The notes under the pieces: generated by a model
The model's input: only the letters and a program-made list of their open reading frames with translations
What the model was told of the DNA's origin: nothing
Databases searched by the model: none
Position numbers and translations under genes: made by a program
NCBI RefSeq assembly: GCF_001693435.1
Contig: NZ_CM004509.1
Location: 620,001-684,000, forward strand
Direction: 5' to 3'
DNA: 64,000 nt
DNA from: Gilliamella sp. wkB7
GTDB lineage: Bacteria > Pseudomonadota > Gammaproteobacteria > Enterobacterales > Orbaceae
In this document: positions 8,617-16,845 of the stretch, piece by piece
How the letters are laid out: the number at the start of each line of letters is the position of its first letter
How positions within the stretch are numbered: the stretch's first letter is position 1

Positions 8617-9768
8617 TTAAGGCTTAGGATGAAAATCATCAATTTGCTCTTTCCATTCGTTGTAATCCCAAACAATAATCTTGGTTTTTAACTCAGCTAA
8701 CTCATTTTGAGCGGCTTGTTTTTGTGCTGGGGTAAGAATTTGTTCTAAACGAGTTTGAATTTCCTTATTATATTCCCAAACTGGGGGAAGCTGATAATAA
8801 TCCCATGCTAAATTATTATCGATTTCAATAATTTTTTGTTTTGCATAATCATTTAGTCGTGACCATGCATAGGCTTTTACTGGATCTTGCTCACGCCCTA
8901 AACCATATAGAAAGGCTTCAGTCACCCTTAATATACCAATAATTGAGCTGTGCTCAGCCATTATTTCGGCATAATCGATTGCCAGTTTTAAATCTTCTGG
9001 TGTTAATGATTTACGATATTCGGTTAATTTACTAATTTTTTTAAATTCTTTATCTTTATAATGATAGCCTTGTTGAAACAGCATTCGTGCTGTTAAATCC
9101 TCATAACAGTGATAACCTCCCTCCATAGCATAATTGAAATATTTAATACTCTCTTCTAATTGTTCATTAGAGCATGGAATATATTTCTCATTATTATCAC
9201 TTTCACACGGACTAAATCTCCATCCCTTTTGGAAAGCAAATTTTGGATATTTTAAATCAGCAAATTTATCCCATAAATAACTAAGCATTTTACGATCTTT
9301 AAATACTACTGGTTCAACTAGCGGTTTGCTGGTATTATCAACCAACTGATCGCGATATTTTTTCATAAATTCAGTAAATGACATCTTACCTTCTTTTTTG
9401 CCATTTTCATCATATTCGTCATGCCAAAGAAGAAGATCATAATAATAGGGCATTGCATTTTTATCCCACTGCCAAGCATGTTTAATAAGTTTTACTAACT
9501 CATCAGGATCTCTGACAGCATAATATAGTTGATTGTCGAATGCTCGACGATATAGCTCTTTAGCCTCTTCTATACGTAATAATTGGTTTTCAGGAATGGT
9601 TGAACGGTAAATAGTGTAGTCCATGCTTATATTGTCCTGCTGAATTGAGTTATTATCTGAATTTATTGAATTATAAAAATGAAAAAGTAAAATACTGACA
9701 ATAAAAAAAATACCTATAGCTATCGTTTTTTTTTGTATCCTCTTTGTTATTTTGGAAGAGTCATTCAT
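8617..9768 (-). CDS. Membrane-anchored Sel1-like repeat protein; candidate immunity partner
   Basis: The 383-residue protein has a positively charged N-terminus (KRIQKK), then one hydrophobic segment (about 15-35), placing the rest in the periplasm. Helical repeats follow; AFLYGLGREQDPVKAYAWSRL near residues 285-305 closely fits a Sel1-like repeat. Two cysteines (FSPC, YIPC) could pair in the periplasm. It resembles DUF6396-type proteins, which I recall near VgrG genes, though with limited confidence. Its ATG overlaps the stop of the upstream gene by one base (TAATG), implying translational coupling. Position behind a VgrG-linked candidate effector suggests an immunity protein; this is inference. 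Confidence 0.6.
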   Translation of the reverse strand: MNDSSKITKRIQKKTIAIGIFFIVSILLFHFYNSINSDNNSIQQDNISMDYTIYRSTIPENQLLRIEEAKELYRRAFDNQLYYAVRDPDELVKLIKHAWQWDKNAMPYYYDLLLWHDEYDENGKKEGKMSFTEFMKKYRDQLVDNTSKPLVEPVVFKDRKMLSYLWDKFADLKYPKFAFQKGWRFSPCESDNNEKYIPCSNEQLEESIKYFNYAMEGGYHCYEDLTARMLFQQGYHYKDKEFKKISKLTEYRKSLTPEDLKLAIDYAEIMAEHSSIIGILRVTEAFLYGLGREQDPVKAYAWSRLNDYAKQKIIEIDNNLAWDYYQLPPVWEYNKEIQTRLEQILTPAQKQAAQNELAELKTKIIVWDYNEWKEQIDDFHPKP

Positions 9769-10772
9769 TAGATATACTCCATATCATTGCGATTAAAAAC
9801 GTCAACTTCTACAATGCGTTTTTCTAATACACCTCTATTAAATACTCGACAGGGAAGAATTTGATTTTTTGGTTCTAATTTTTTCATTTCTTCGTAAATA
9901 GGATAAGGTTTTTTAATAGCTTCTTCATACTCTTTTTTATTTTTCATCATTTTTGATTCTGTTTTACCATACAATAAAGCATATCCCCACAAAACTCGAT
10001 CTATTCCGCTACCAGAATAATATCTATTAGTAAAGCGATTGCATCGGTATTTAAATCTTTGTGCATCTTCTTCTGCGGTTGTTTTTAGTTCAGGTGCAAA
10101 AGAATAATTATATCTATCACTTAATGATGAATAACGGTGAATTTTCAACACATCAATAGCAAAATTAGCATAAATAGTTTGTCCTAAGCAACGAGTGTTT
10201 TGTTGCTTAGAGATTATATTAGCTAAACAAATTTTTGCATTAATCAGCGTTTGATCGTGGGAATCTTCATATGCTCCACCTCGACAAGAGTGTAAAACAA
10301 AAATGCCTTTATCCGGATGCCAAGGTAAGCGTGCCATATTATCGCTTTTATTAAAAAAAATTTTATTATTCGCTCCTTCTATTCCTCCTTCTGGTTTTAA
10401 ATAAAGCGAATCGTTTCCCCCATGACCAAAATAATGAATTTGCCATAGTGCATATTTATTAGCTGTTTCAGGGTTGGTTAGCTCTTTATATAATTTAGCC
10501 CATTCTGCTTTAAAATGAGAAGGCCATTTAAACCCTTTTATAATTCGAATTTCGGCATTTGGATATTTTTTTTCTAATCGTTCTTTTTTAAATTGAACAG
10601 CACATGAGAAACCTATATCTCCACTACCATCTCTATTAACCCCATATGCAAATAATACAAATAATGGTTTGGGCGGTTTTTTTACTATAACTTGTTTAAC
10701 GGCAACATTACCATTATTAATTTTAGTTGTTTGTGCTGCATGTGTTGTACTTATTTTAGTTTTATCCGGCAT
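9768..10772 (-). CDS. Caspase-like (clan CD fold) protein; candidate type VI effector
   Basis: I do not recognise a named family for this 334-residue protein. It shows the caspase-hemoglobinase pattern: a hydrophobic strand ending in the candidate catalytic His (WQIHYFGHGG, His117) and a second strand ending in a candidate Cys (GIFVLHSCRGG, Cys163). An earlier strand, LFVLFAYGVN, fits the first core strand. No signal peptide is present, as expected for a cargo loaded on VgrG. It lies 15 bases after vgrG and overlaps the next gene by one base. I infer a cysteine protease delivered by the type VI apparatus. Protease activity and secretion are unproven. Confidence 0.6.
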   Translation of the reverse strand: MPDKTKISTTHAAQTTKINNGNVAVKQVIVKKPPKPLFVLFAYGVNRDGSGDIGFSCAVQFKKERLEKKYPNAEIRIIKGFKWPSHFKAEWAKLYKELTNPETANKYALWQIHYFGHGGNDSLYLKPEGGIEGANNKIFFNKSDNMARLPWHPDKGIFVLHSCRGGAYEDSHDQTLINAKICLANIISKQQNTRCLGQTIYANFAIDVLKIHRYSSLSDRYNYSFAPELKTTAEEDAQRFKYRCNRFTNRYYSGSGIDRVLWGYALLYGKTESKMMKNKKEYEEAIKKPYPIYEEMKKLEPKNQILPCRVFNRGVLEKRIVEVDVFNRNDMEYI

Positions 10773-10787
10773 AATTTTATCTTACCT

Positions 10788-13643
10788 TTAAATAAACTCT
10801 AATGTTATTGTTTCATTTTCATTTTGTGTATAAAATGCTTTTGTATATCCTTTTTTATCAGTTTGACCTTGCACCTTTCTGCCATCTGGCAATGTTGCAA
10901 TATAAGTTTCATTAGCATAAATTCTTCCTGTTTCATCTTTACATATGAATTTAATTGCATAATCACCTATAAGATCAGGTAATGCTAATGAATCAACTTG
11001 CATCGCTGCTGGACTCATTTTCTGCAATGCATTACTTTTTATATAAACATTATCAGCGGTGCCCAGTTCAATCCCTGCACTGCTGATTTTGATATATGAA
11101 CCGCCACACATTAACGTCAGCTCTTTACTTGCAGTAATCGTCAGCTCACCATCGACACTGTCTATTTTAATATCTTGCTTAGCAGCCATATTCAGGTTGG
11201 CATTTTGCGCCTGCACCTCAACATCACCTTGGTTGGCAAAGACTTTCATTCCCGACTTATGGGCAAATAGACCGATGGATTCACCGGATGAGACAGTAAT
11301 GTTTTTTAACGCATTAATGTCAGTTTGGTTTTCACTGGTCACCGATACACTGTTTGACGTTGACAGTTGAATGTTTTCCGGACTGGTTAAAGCAATGCCC
11401 TCTTGTGCATAAGCAATAATGCCACTTTGGGCTAATTGGGTTAATGTCGCTTTAAGTTGCTCCTGACTGTCAGTGTCTGCGCCATGGGCTTCAGATGAGG
11501 TTGCTGCATTTTGCAGTGCTTTAGCAATTGATAACGCATTTTCAAGCTGGGTAATGGCACCTTGCATATCAAGCTGTTTACCCTGTGCCTTAGGCTCGGT
11601 CTGACTGGTCAGGTATAAACCTTTATTGGCAGCAATCGCTCCCCACTCATCGGTGCGCAGTTCAAATCCCTCACCACGCTGCTCTTTGTTTTGGTCAACT
11701 AAATGCCCAATATTAAGCTGGGTTTTACCATATTCGGTCGCTAACTTGATGTGCTCTTGTCCGCGTTTATCATCCATCCGCAGTTTGTTGTTAGCAGGGG
11801 TACGAATTACATTTCGGTGTTTGTTTATGGTGGTCACATGGTCAGGGTGGCCACTGTCATGCATCGCATGCGCGATATAAGGTCGGTCCGGATTACCGTT
11901 AGTAAACGCAACCGCAACTTCTGTGCCGTCAATCAGTGGAAAGTGAAAACCATAGGTACTGCCCGCATACGGTTTAGCCAGTCTTAACCATAAGCTCTCT
12001 TCACCGTTTCGCCACTCTTTTAAATCAAAGTTAAATTTAACCCGATAGCGCCCTTGTGTATCAATATAACCATAGGTGTCATTATTCGGACTGGTTACCC
12101 TTGCCGGTAAAGTGCCGTCAATAGTCGGAAAAGGAATCGGCTCCGGGCGGTAAGGTTTTAATGGCTGGTAAGGTATGGCGGTAAAAATCAGTTCATAAGC
12201 CTCACTGCGGTTTCCTTGTCCTTGCACCGTTAATATCATTACCCCCTCATCTATTCCGGCAATCGCACTGCCTTTGATGCGGATATGTTGTCCCGGGGCT
12301 AAATTGGCCTGATTGCTTTTACCCCGGATAACAATTTGACGGCTAATGGCGTGTTCATGGCGAATGCGGGCATACCATTCTCCACTTTCAACACTATTAC
12401 TCGTGTTAGCTTGATTACGGTTAGTATCACTGCTGTTGTTATTGTTATTATTAGTGTTAGTTTTATCGCTATTATTGTCGTTGTCATTACTATTGCCGTT
12501 ACTGCCTTGACTGTCGTCGGTATCGATATCACCACTGTTTTCATTATCATCGTCACCATTGCTATTTAACCCTTTATAGTGCTCATCATAACGGTAATCG
12601 GTACCATAAGTGGTGTTATCTTTCTGTTGGCTGTTAACCTCACCCAGTAAATTCGCCTCTGCATCGCGGTAGTTATAATCCTGTACTTGTACCGAAGATT
12701 CCACCATCTGACTGTGTAAGGTTATATCCCAGACACTTTCAACGCTGTTATCCAGTGTGCCACTTGGTTGTTTGTACACAATATCAGCCACCTGCTGATA
12801 ACCTTGCTCATAATCACTGATGACCATTACATCACAGTTGTGTTCACCATGCGTTTCAAATCGGAAATAGACCCCCACATCAGCAAGCAGTCTTTGAATA
12901 AACTCAAGGTCACTCTCCTGCCACTGGGTGATAAACTCACGCTCTGGGTATTGCTCTTTAAGCGCTAAACGATAATCAATCCCTGTATAACCATGACCAC
13001 GTAAGACCTCTTCAACCACACTGATAACGCTTTGATTTTGAAAAATAGCACAGTTATGACTTAATGCCAGTTTGGCTAATTGCGAGGATAAAACAACCTG
13101 ATAACGGGCTTCATCGTTACTGACTGATAATTGACTGAACTGGGTTATCACACCATAAAGAGTGCGTGAGCCGCCTTGAGATAATAGTGAATTTAACGGA
13201 TTAAGCGGATTAAATTGGGTTAAAGAATTAAGCGAATCGAGTGGATTAGATTGTTTAAGGTTATCTAACTGCTTTAATGGCTCAGAGTGTTTTAATGCAT
13301 CTAATGGATTAGCAGAGGTTAAGGAATTAAGTGCATTAAGTCCTTTGGCGGTAAAATCGCTTAAACTGCCAGAATTAGCAGGATTAAAACTCAAACGGGC
13401 ATTTTGGTTAAGAAATGACTCAACAGAAAGTTGTTTATCCGAGCTGGTGAAAGTAATCGTGTAATGCCAAGGCTGATTTAGTTGTTCATTACCCTCGACT
13501 TGTAAGATTGAAACCTCAGCAGGCAAACCATCAATATTTAACGTATAGCGATTGTGACCGACTCCATTAACCAAACCATTCTTTAAACCACGACTTAAAC
13601 CATTCCCCAACTGACTAATCAGATTGGTTAATCCTTTATCCAT
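10788..13643 (-). CDS. vgrG: Type VI secretion spike protein VgrG with C-terminal extension
   Basis: At 951 residues this is a long VgrG. The gp27-like part spans about 30-500, and the gp5 OB-fold follows (GRYRVKFNF, ESLWLRLAKPYAG, GTEVAVAFTNGNPDRPYI). A DUF2345-type beta helix with QTDINALKNITVSSGE-like repeats comes next. A C-terminal domain of about 65 residues from 885 on (IKFICKDETGRIYANETY) resembles transthyretin-like adaptor domains that carry effectors. Two unusual insertions are visible: a Leu/Asn/Pro repeat at 103-155 and an Asn/Asp/Ser-rich stretch at 360-418. No other type VI structural genes are in the window. The last 250 bases are far more AT-rich than the core. Confidence 0.95.
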   Translation of the reverse strand: MDKGLTNLISQLGNGLSRGLKNGLVNGVGHNRYTLNIDGLPAEVSILQVEGNEQLNQPWHYTITFTSSDKQLSVESFLNQNARLSFNPANSGSLSDFTAKGLNALNSLTSANPLDALKHSEPLKQLDNLKQSNPLDSLNSLTQFNPLNPLNSLLSQGGSRTLYGVITQFSQLSVSNDEARYQVVLSSQLAKLALSHNCAIFQNQSVISVVEEVLRGHGYTGIDYRLALKEQYPEREFITQWQESDLEFIQRLLADVGVYFRFETHGEHNCDVMVISDYEQGYQQVADIVYKQPSGTLDNSVESVWDITLHSQMVESSVQVQDYNYRDAEANLLGEVNSQQKDNTTYGTDYRYDEHYKGLNSNGDDDNENSGDIDTDDSQGSNGNSNDNDNNSDKTNTNNNNNNSSDTNRNQANTSNSVESGEWYARIRHEHAISRQIVIRGKSNQANLAPGQHIRIKGSAIAGIDEGVMILTVQGQGNRSEAYELIFTAIPYQPLKPYRPEPIPFPTIDGTLPARVTSPNNDTYGYIDTQGRYRVKFNFDLKEWRNGEESLWLRLAKPYAGSTYGFHFPLIDGTEVAVAFTNGNPDRPYIAHAMHDSGHPDHVTTINKHRNVIRTPANNKLRMDDKRGQEHIKLATEYGKTQLNIGHLVDQNKEQRGEGFELRTDEWGAIAANKGLYLTSQTEPKAQGKQLDMQGAITQLENALSIAKALQNAATSSEAHGADTDSQEQLKATLTQLAQSGIIAYAQEGIALTSPENIQLSTSNSVSVTSENQTDINALKNITVSSGESIGLFAHKSGMKVFANQGDVEVQAQNANLNMAAKQDIKIDSVDGELTITASKELTLMCGGSYIKISSAGIELGTADNVYIKSNALQKMSPAAMQVDSLALPDLIGDYAIKFICKDETGRIYANETYIATLPDGRKVQGQTDKKGYTKAFYTQNENETITLEFI

Positions 13644-14132
13644 GTTATCCTCTATAATTTCATGTGCACTGCAAATTCTACAGTGCTTTATTTAACCATT
13701 TATTATTAATATAAATTAAAAATTATAATTATTATAAGTAGTGTATAAAATAACTTATTTTAGATCAAATATCAATCATAAAATAGCTATCAATCATACT
13801 GTTACAAATTGTAACCCTAACACTTATGAGTAAGAACTGATTGATTATTAAATAAAAATTAGACTTTTTATTTGCCTCATTTTACATAATTAGATATTTT
13901 GCTATAATTAGTTACTGATTTTAATTAAAGGAACAGTTTTGTCGATATTAAGTTATATTAGAATGCATCAACAAAACATCATTTTTTGCTTTTTTATTGC
14001 CCTCTTTTATCTTTGCTTAAATTTTCATCAATAAAATTAACTGAGTAACACATTGTAAATGTGTCGTTTGAATTGTATTCATCTTGTTGCACTATTTCTT
14101 TTCATTTATGACATGAAAACAGGCGGTATTTT
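13644..14132. other. Divergent intergenic region between vgrG and proP
   Basis: This 489-base AT-rich region carries the promoters of vgrG and proP. It contains a perfect palindrome GTTACAAATTGTAAC (13801-13815, 7-base arms around one base), which looks like a dimeric regulator site. A short hydrophobic frame (TTG at 13939, 32 codons, behind AAAGGAAC) is possible but weak. Nothing else is clear. Confidence 0.45.
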
Positions 14133-15638
14133 ATGAAGAAAACGATAAAACCGAAAAATCACCCATTAAATATAAATGACATAACAATTATTGATGATAG
14201 CAAATTAAAAAAAGCCATTATTGCAGCAGCACTTGGTAACGCAATGGAATGGTTTGATTTTGGCGTATATGGCTTTTTAGCTTATGTATTAGGGCAAGTA
14301 TTCTTCCCTAATGCTTCACCCAATGTACAAGTAGTTGCTGCATTGGCAACTTTCTCGGTGCCTTTTTTAGTTCGACCATTAGGTGGATTAGTGTTTGGTA
14401 TATTAGGCGATAAATTTGGTCGCCAAAAAGTACTTTCTGTCACCATCATTATCATGTCATTAAGTACATTTTGTATTGGTCTAATTCCTTCCTATGCATC
14501 AATTGGCATTACTGCCCCTGTACTATTATTGTTGGCTAAATTAGCGCAAGGCTTTTCGATTGGTGGTGAATATTCTGGCGCAGCAATTTTTGTGGCCGAA
14601 TACTCGCCAGACCGTAAACGTGGTTTTATGGGAAGTTGGTTAGACTTTGGCTCCATTGCGGGTTTTCTAGTGGGTGCGGGCTTAGTCGTGCTATTATCAA
14701 CTATCCTTGGTGATACTAAATTCCAACAGTGGGGATGGCGAATTCCATTCTTATTTGCTTTACCATTAGGACTTGTTGGTCTTTATTTACGTCATGCATT
14801 AGAAGAGACCCCTGCATTTGTACAACATACTGATTCAATGGATAAAAATGAACAAGCCAATATCGCAAATCCACCTAAAATGACTTTCAAAGAAATCATA
14901 ACCAAGTATTGGAAAAGTTTATTTGTTTGTGTTGGATTGGTCATTGTCACTAATGTTACCTATTACATGCTACTGACCTATATGCCGAGTTACTTATCAC
15001 ACAATTTAAATTATCATACTGATCATGGTGTATTAATTATTATTGCTATCATGATTGGCATGTTATTTGTGCAACCTATGATAGGGTTGATTAGTGATAA
15101 AATAGGACGTAGACCCTTTATAATAGGAGGAAGTTTAGGATTATTTATTCTTTCCTATCCTGCCTTTGTAATGATTAATAGTGATGTTATTGGCCTTATT
15201 TTTTTAGGATTATTGATATTAGCAGTTTTGCTAAACTGTTTTACAGGAGTAATGGCATCAATATTACCGGCTATTTTTCCAACCCACATCCGTTACAGTG
15301 CATTGGCTATCTCGTTTAATATTTCAGTGTTAATTGCTGGTGCAACACCAACCGTTGCCGCTTGGTTAGTAGAGGAAACTAATAACTTATACATGCCAGC
15401 TTACTACTTGATGATTGTTGCATTAGTAGGATTATTTACCGGTATAAAAATGAGAGAAACCGCCAATCAGCCACTAAGAGGTGCAACACCTGCTGCATCA
15501 GATCGTTCAGAAGCAAAGGAGATCTTATCGGATCACTTTGATTCCATCGAGCAAAAAGTGGAAGATATCGACGAACAGATAGAAAATCTACAAGAACAAC
15601 GTCAAGATTTAGTTGATCAACATCCGAAATTAGATTGA
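14133..15638 (+). CDS. proP: Proline/betaine transporter ProP (MFS)
   Basis: The 501-residue protein has 12 hydrophobic segments and aligns by eye with E. coli ProP throughout. Shared motifs are ALGNAMEWFDFGVYGFLAY, VRPLGGLVFGILGDKFGR, and SIGGEYSGAAIFVAEYSPD. It imports proline, glycine betaine and related osmoprotectants by proton symport across the inner membrane. The C-terminal tail (about 465-500, DSIEQKVEDIDEQIENLQEQ) is a heptad-pattern coiled coil, the element that tunes osmotic activation in E. coli ProP. Start supported by AGGCGG eight bases upstream. It is probably monocistronic. Confidence 0.95.
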   Translation: MKKTIKPKNHPLNINDITIIDDSKLKKAIIAAALGNAMEWFDFGVYGFLAYVLGQVFFPNASPNVQVVAALATFSVPFLVRPLGGLVFGILGDKFGRQKVLSVTIIIMSLSTFCIGLIPSYASIGITAPVLLLLAKLAQGFSIGGEYSGAAIFVAEYSPDRKRGFMGSWLDFGSIAGFLVGAGLVVLLSTILGDTKFQQWGWRIPFLFALPLGLVGLYLRHALEETPAFVQHTDSMDKNEQANIANPPKMTFKEIITKYWKSLFVCVGLVIVTNVTYYMLLTYMPSYLSHNLNYHTDHGVLIIIAIMIGMLFVQPMIGLISDKIGRRPFIIGGSLGLFILSYPAFVMINSDVIGLIFLGLLILAVLLNCFTGVMASILPAIFPTHIRYSALAISFNISVLIAGATPTVAAWLVEETNNLYMPAYYLMIVALVGLFTGIKMRETANQPLRGATPAASDRSEAKEILSDHFDSIEQKVEDIDEQIENLQEQRQDLVDQHPKLD

Positions 15639-15693
15639 GTTTTTGCTTAATCTTGTTTTAATTCTTTTTTTATTATATAGATATTTCTCATAA

Positions 15694-15720
15694 TTAAGGC
15701 TTTTATTACAAAAGCCTTAA
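15694..15720 (+). terminator. Hairpin downstream of proP, probable terminator
   Basis: Perfect 11-base arms TTAAGGCTTTT/AAAAGCCTTAA around ATTAC. It lacks a long T-tract after the stem, so termination is plausible rather than certain; it could serve both convergent genes. Confidence 0.5.
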
Positions 15721-15739
15721 TAAGCTAAAACAAACAATC

Positions 15740-15774
15740 TGTAAAAAATATTCAGGAGTCTATACCGTTTCATT
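15740..15774. repeat. 35-base dispersed repeat, copy 3
   Basis: Matches copies 1 and 2 except for one base (TATACCG in place of TATACCA). The sequence on both sides is unrelated to the other copies, so this is an independent occurrence about 10 kb away and not part of the tandem duplication. Confidence 0.7.
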
Positions 15775-16069
15775 TTATTTTTAGCCACAATTCATATTAG
15801 AGACAAGAATTATGTTATTACACAAACTTTGTCTTTATAAATCAAATCGTTCCAATTGTGTTAAATTTGATGAATAAACGTTATGGAGCTTCCATAAACT
15901 ATCTATACTCGAAAATAAATCAAAATTCATATAAAAAAACGCAAGTCCTAACAAAAATAGAGTACACAGTATTAAATAGGTAAATATTTTTATTTATTTA
16001 ATTCAAAATCAAATGTTTAAAAAATAAACAATATACAGCTATTTTTATTCCAATTTAATACTTCTCGGT

Positions 16070-16840
16070 TTAATCAAACCAAATCATTGATGCCATTCGA
16101 CCAGTCTTATTTTCACGACGATATGAGAAGAATTTATCTTGTTCGGTATAAGTACAATAGTCGCCACCAAACACATGAACAACACCCATAGCTTGCAAAC
16201 GTTGTTTGGCAATTAAATACAAGTCAGCTAGATATTTTTGCTCGGATGGGTTAATTAAAGTAAAAGCCAATTTAGCGTTAGAATCAACTTTTTCAAATTG
16301 ATGTTTAACTTCAATACCTACCTCAAATTTTTTTGCACTGATGGCGGGACCCATCCAAGCTAAGATTTCACTGGTTGGACAGACAAATTTTTTAACTGTT
16401 TCTTCTAAAATACCATGACATAACCCTCGCCAACCCGCATGGGCAGCGGCGACTTCATCGCCTTTCATTGAACAAAATAATACAGGCAGACAGTCTGCTG
16501 TTAGCACAACACTAACTTGCTTGGGTTGATTAGTATAAGAAGCATCGGCTTCAAATGATTGATGAGTATTTATCTTTCCTGTTGGTGCTTGTAAAGCAAT
16601 TTGTGAAATATCGAGCGCGATAGTGCTATGCGTTTGATTGAGCCAATAAGGTTCACTGGGTATCTGCTGTGCGTTAATGATACGTTTACGATTTTCGGCA
16701 ACATGATCTAAATTATCATCAGTCCGATTACCCAAATTTAAACTGGCAAATGGTGCTAAACTAACACCACCTGTTCTGGTGGTAGTAAATGCATGAATAT
16801 TTTTAGGTGCAGTCCAATAAGGGTAAATCGATTTAATCAT
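16070..16840 (-). CDS. pgeF: Peptidoglycan editing factor PgeF (YfiH, multicopper-oxidase-like family)
   Basis: From the ATG at 16840 the protein has 256 residues and matches E. coli YfiH: TRTGGVSLAPFASLNLG, ADCLPVLFC, AAHAGWRGLCHGILEETV, and the ending FFSYRRENKTGRMASMIW. The conserved His and Cys residues bind metal. In E. coli this cytoplasmic enzyme removes wrongly built peptidoglycan precursors (L-Ser in place of L-Ala); relatives also act on purine nucleosides. A TTG four codons earlier would overlap rluD, but the ATG five bases after the rluD stop aligns with the E. coli start. Forms an operon with rluD, as in E. coli. Confidence 0.9.
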   Translation of the reverse strand: MIKSIYPYWTAPKNIHAFTTTRTGGVSLAPFASLNLGNRTDDNLDHVAENRKRIINAQQIPSEPYWLNQTHSTIALDISQIALQAPTGKINTHQSFEADASYTNQPKQVSVVLTADCLPVLFCSMKGDEVAAAHAGWRGLCHGILEETVKKFVCPTSEILAWMGPAISAKKFEVGIEVKHQFEKVDSNAKLAFTLINPSEQKYLADLYLIAKQRLQAMGVVHVFGGDYCTYTEQDKFFSYRRENKTGRMASMIWFD

Positions 16841-16845
16841 ATTTG

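Larger units (their letters stand above)
15639..16069. other. Convergent intergenic region between proP and pgeF
   Basis: This 431-base spacer between convergent genes contains a strong hairpin (15694-15720), the third copy of the 35-base repeat (15740-15774) and otherwise AT-rich sequence with no supported gene. Confidence 0.5.

Noticed and set aside
12299..12569. Open frames on both strands opposite the Asn/Asp-rich part of vgrG
   Set aside because: They arise from the repetitive AAT/GAT codons of the vgrG insertion and give Ile/Val/Thr-rich nonsense.
13939..14034. Short hydrophobic frame (TTG start, 32 codons) upstream of proP
   Set aside because: An acceptable AAAGGAAC lies upstream, but a TTG start, short length and no known family make it too weak to call.
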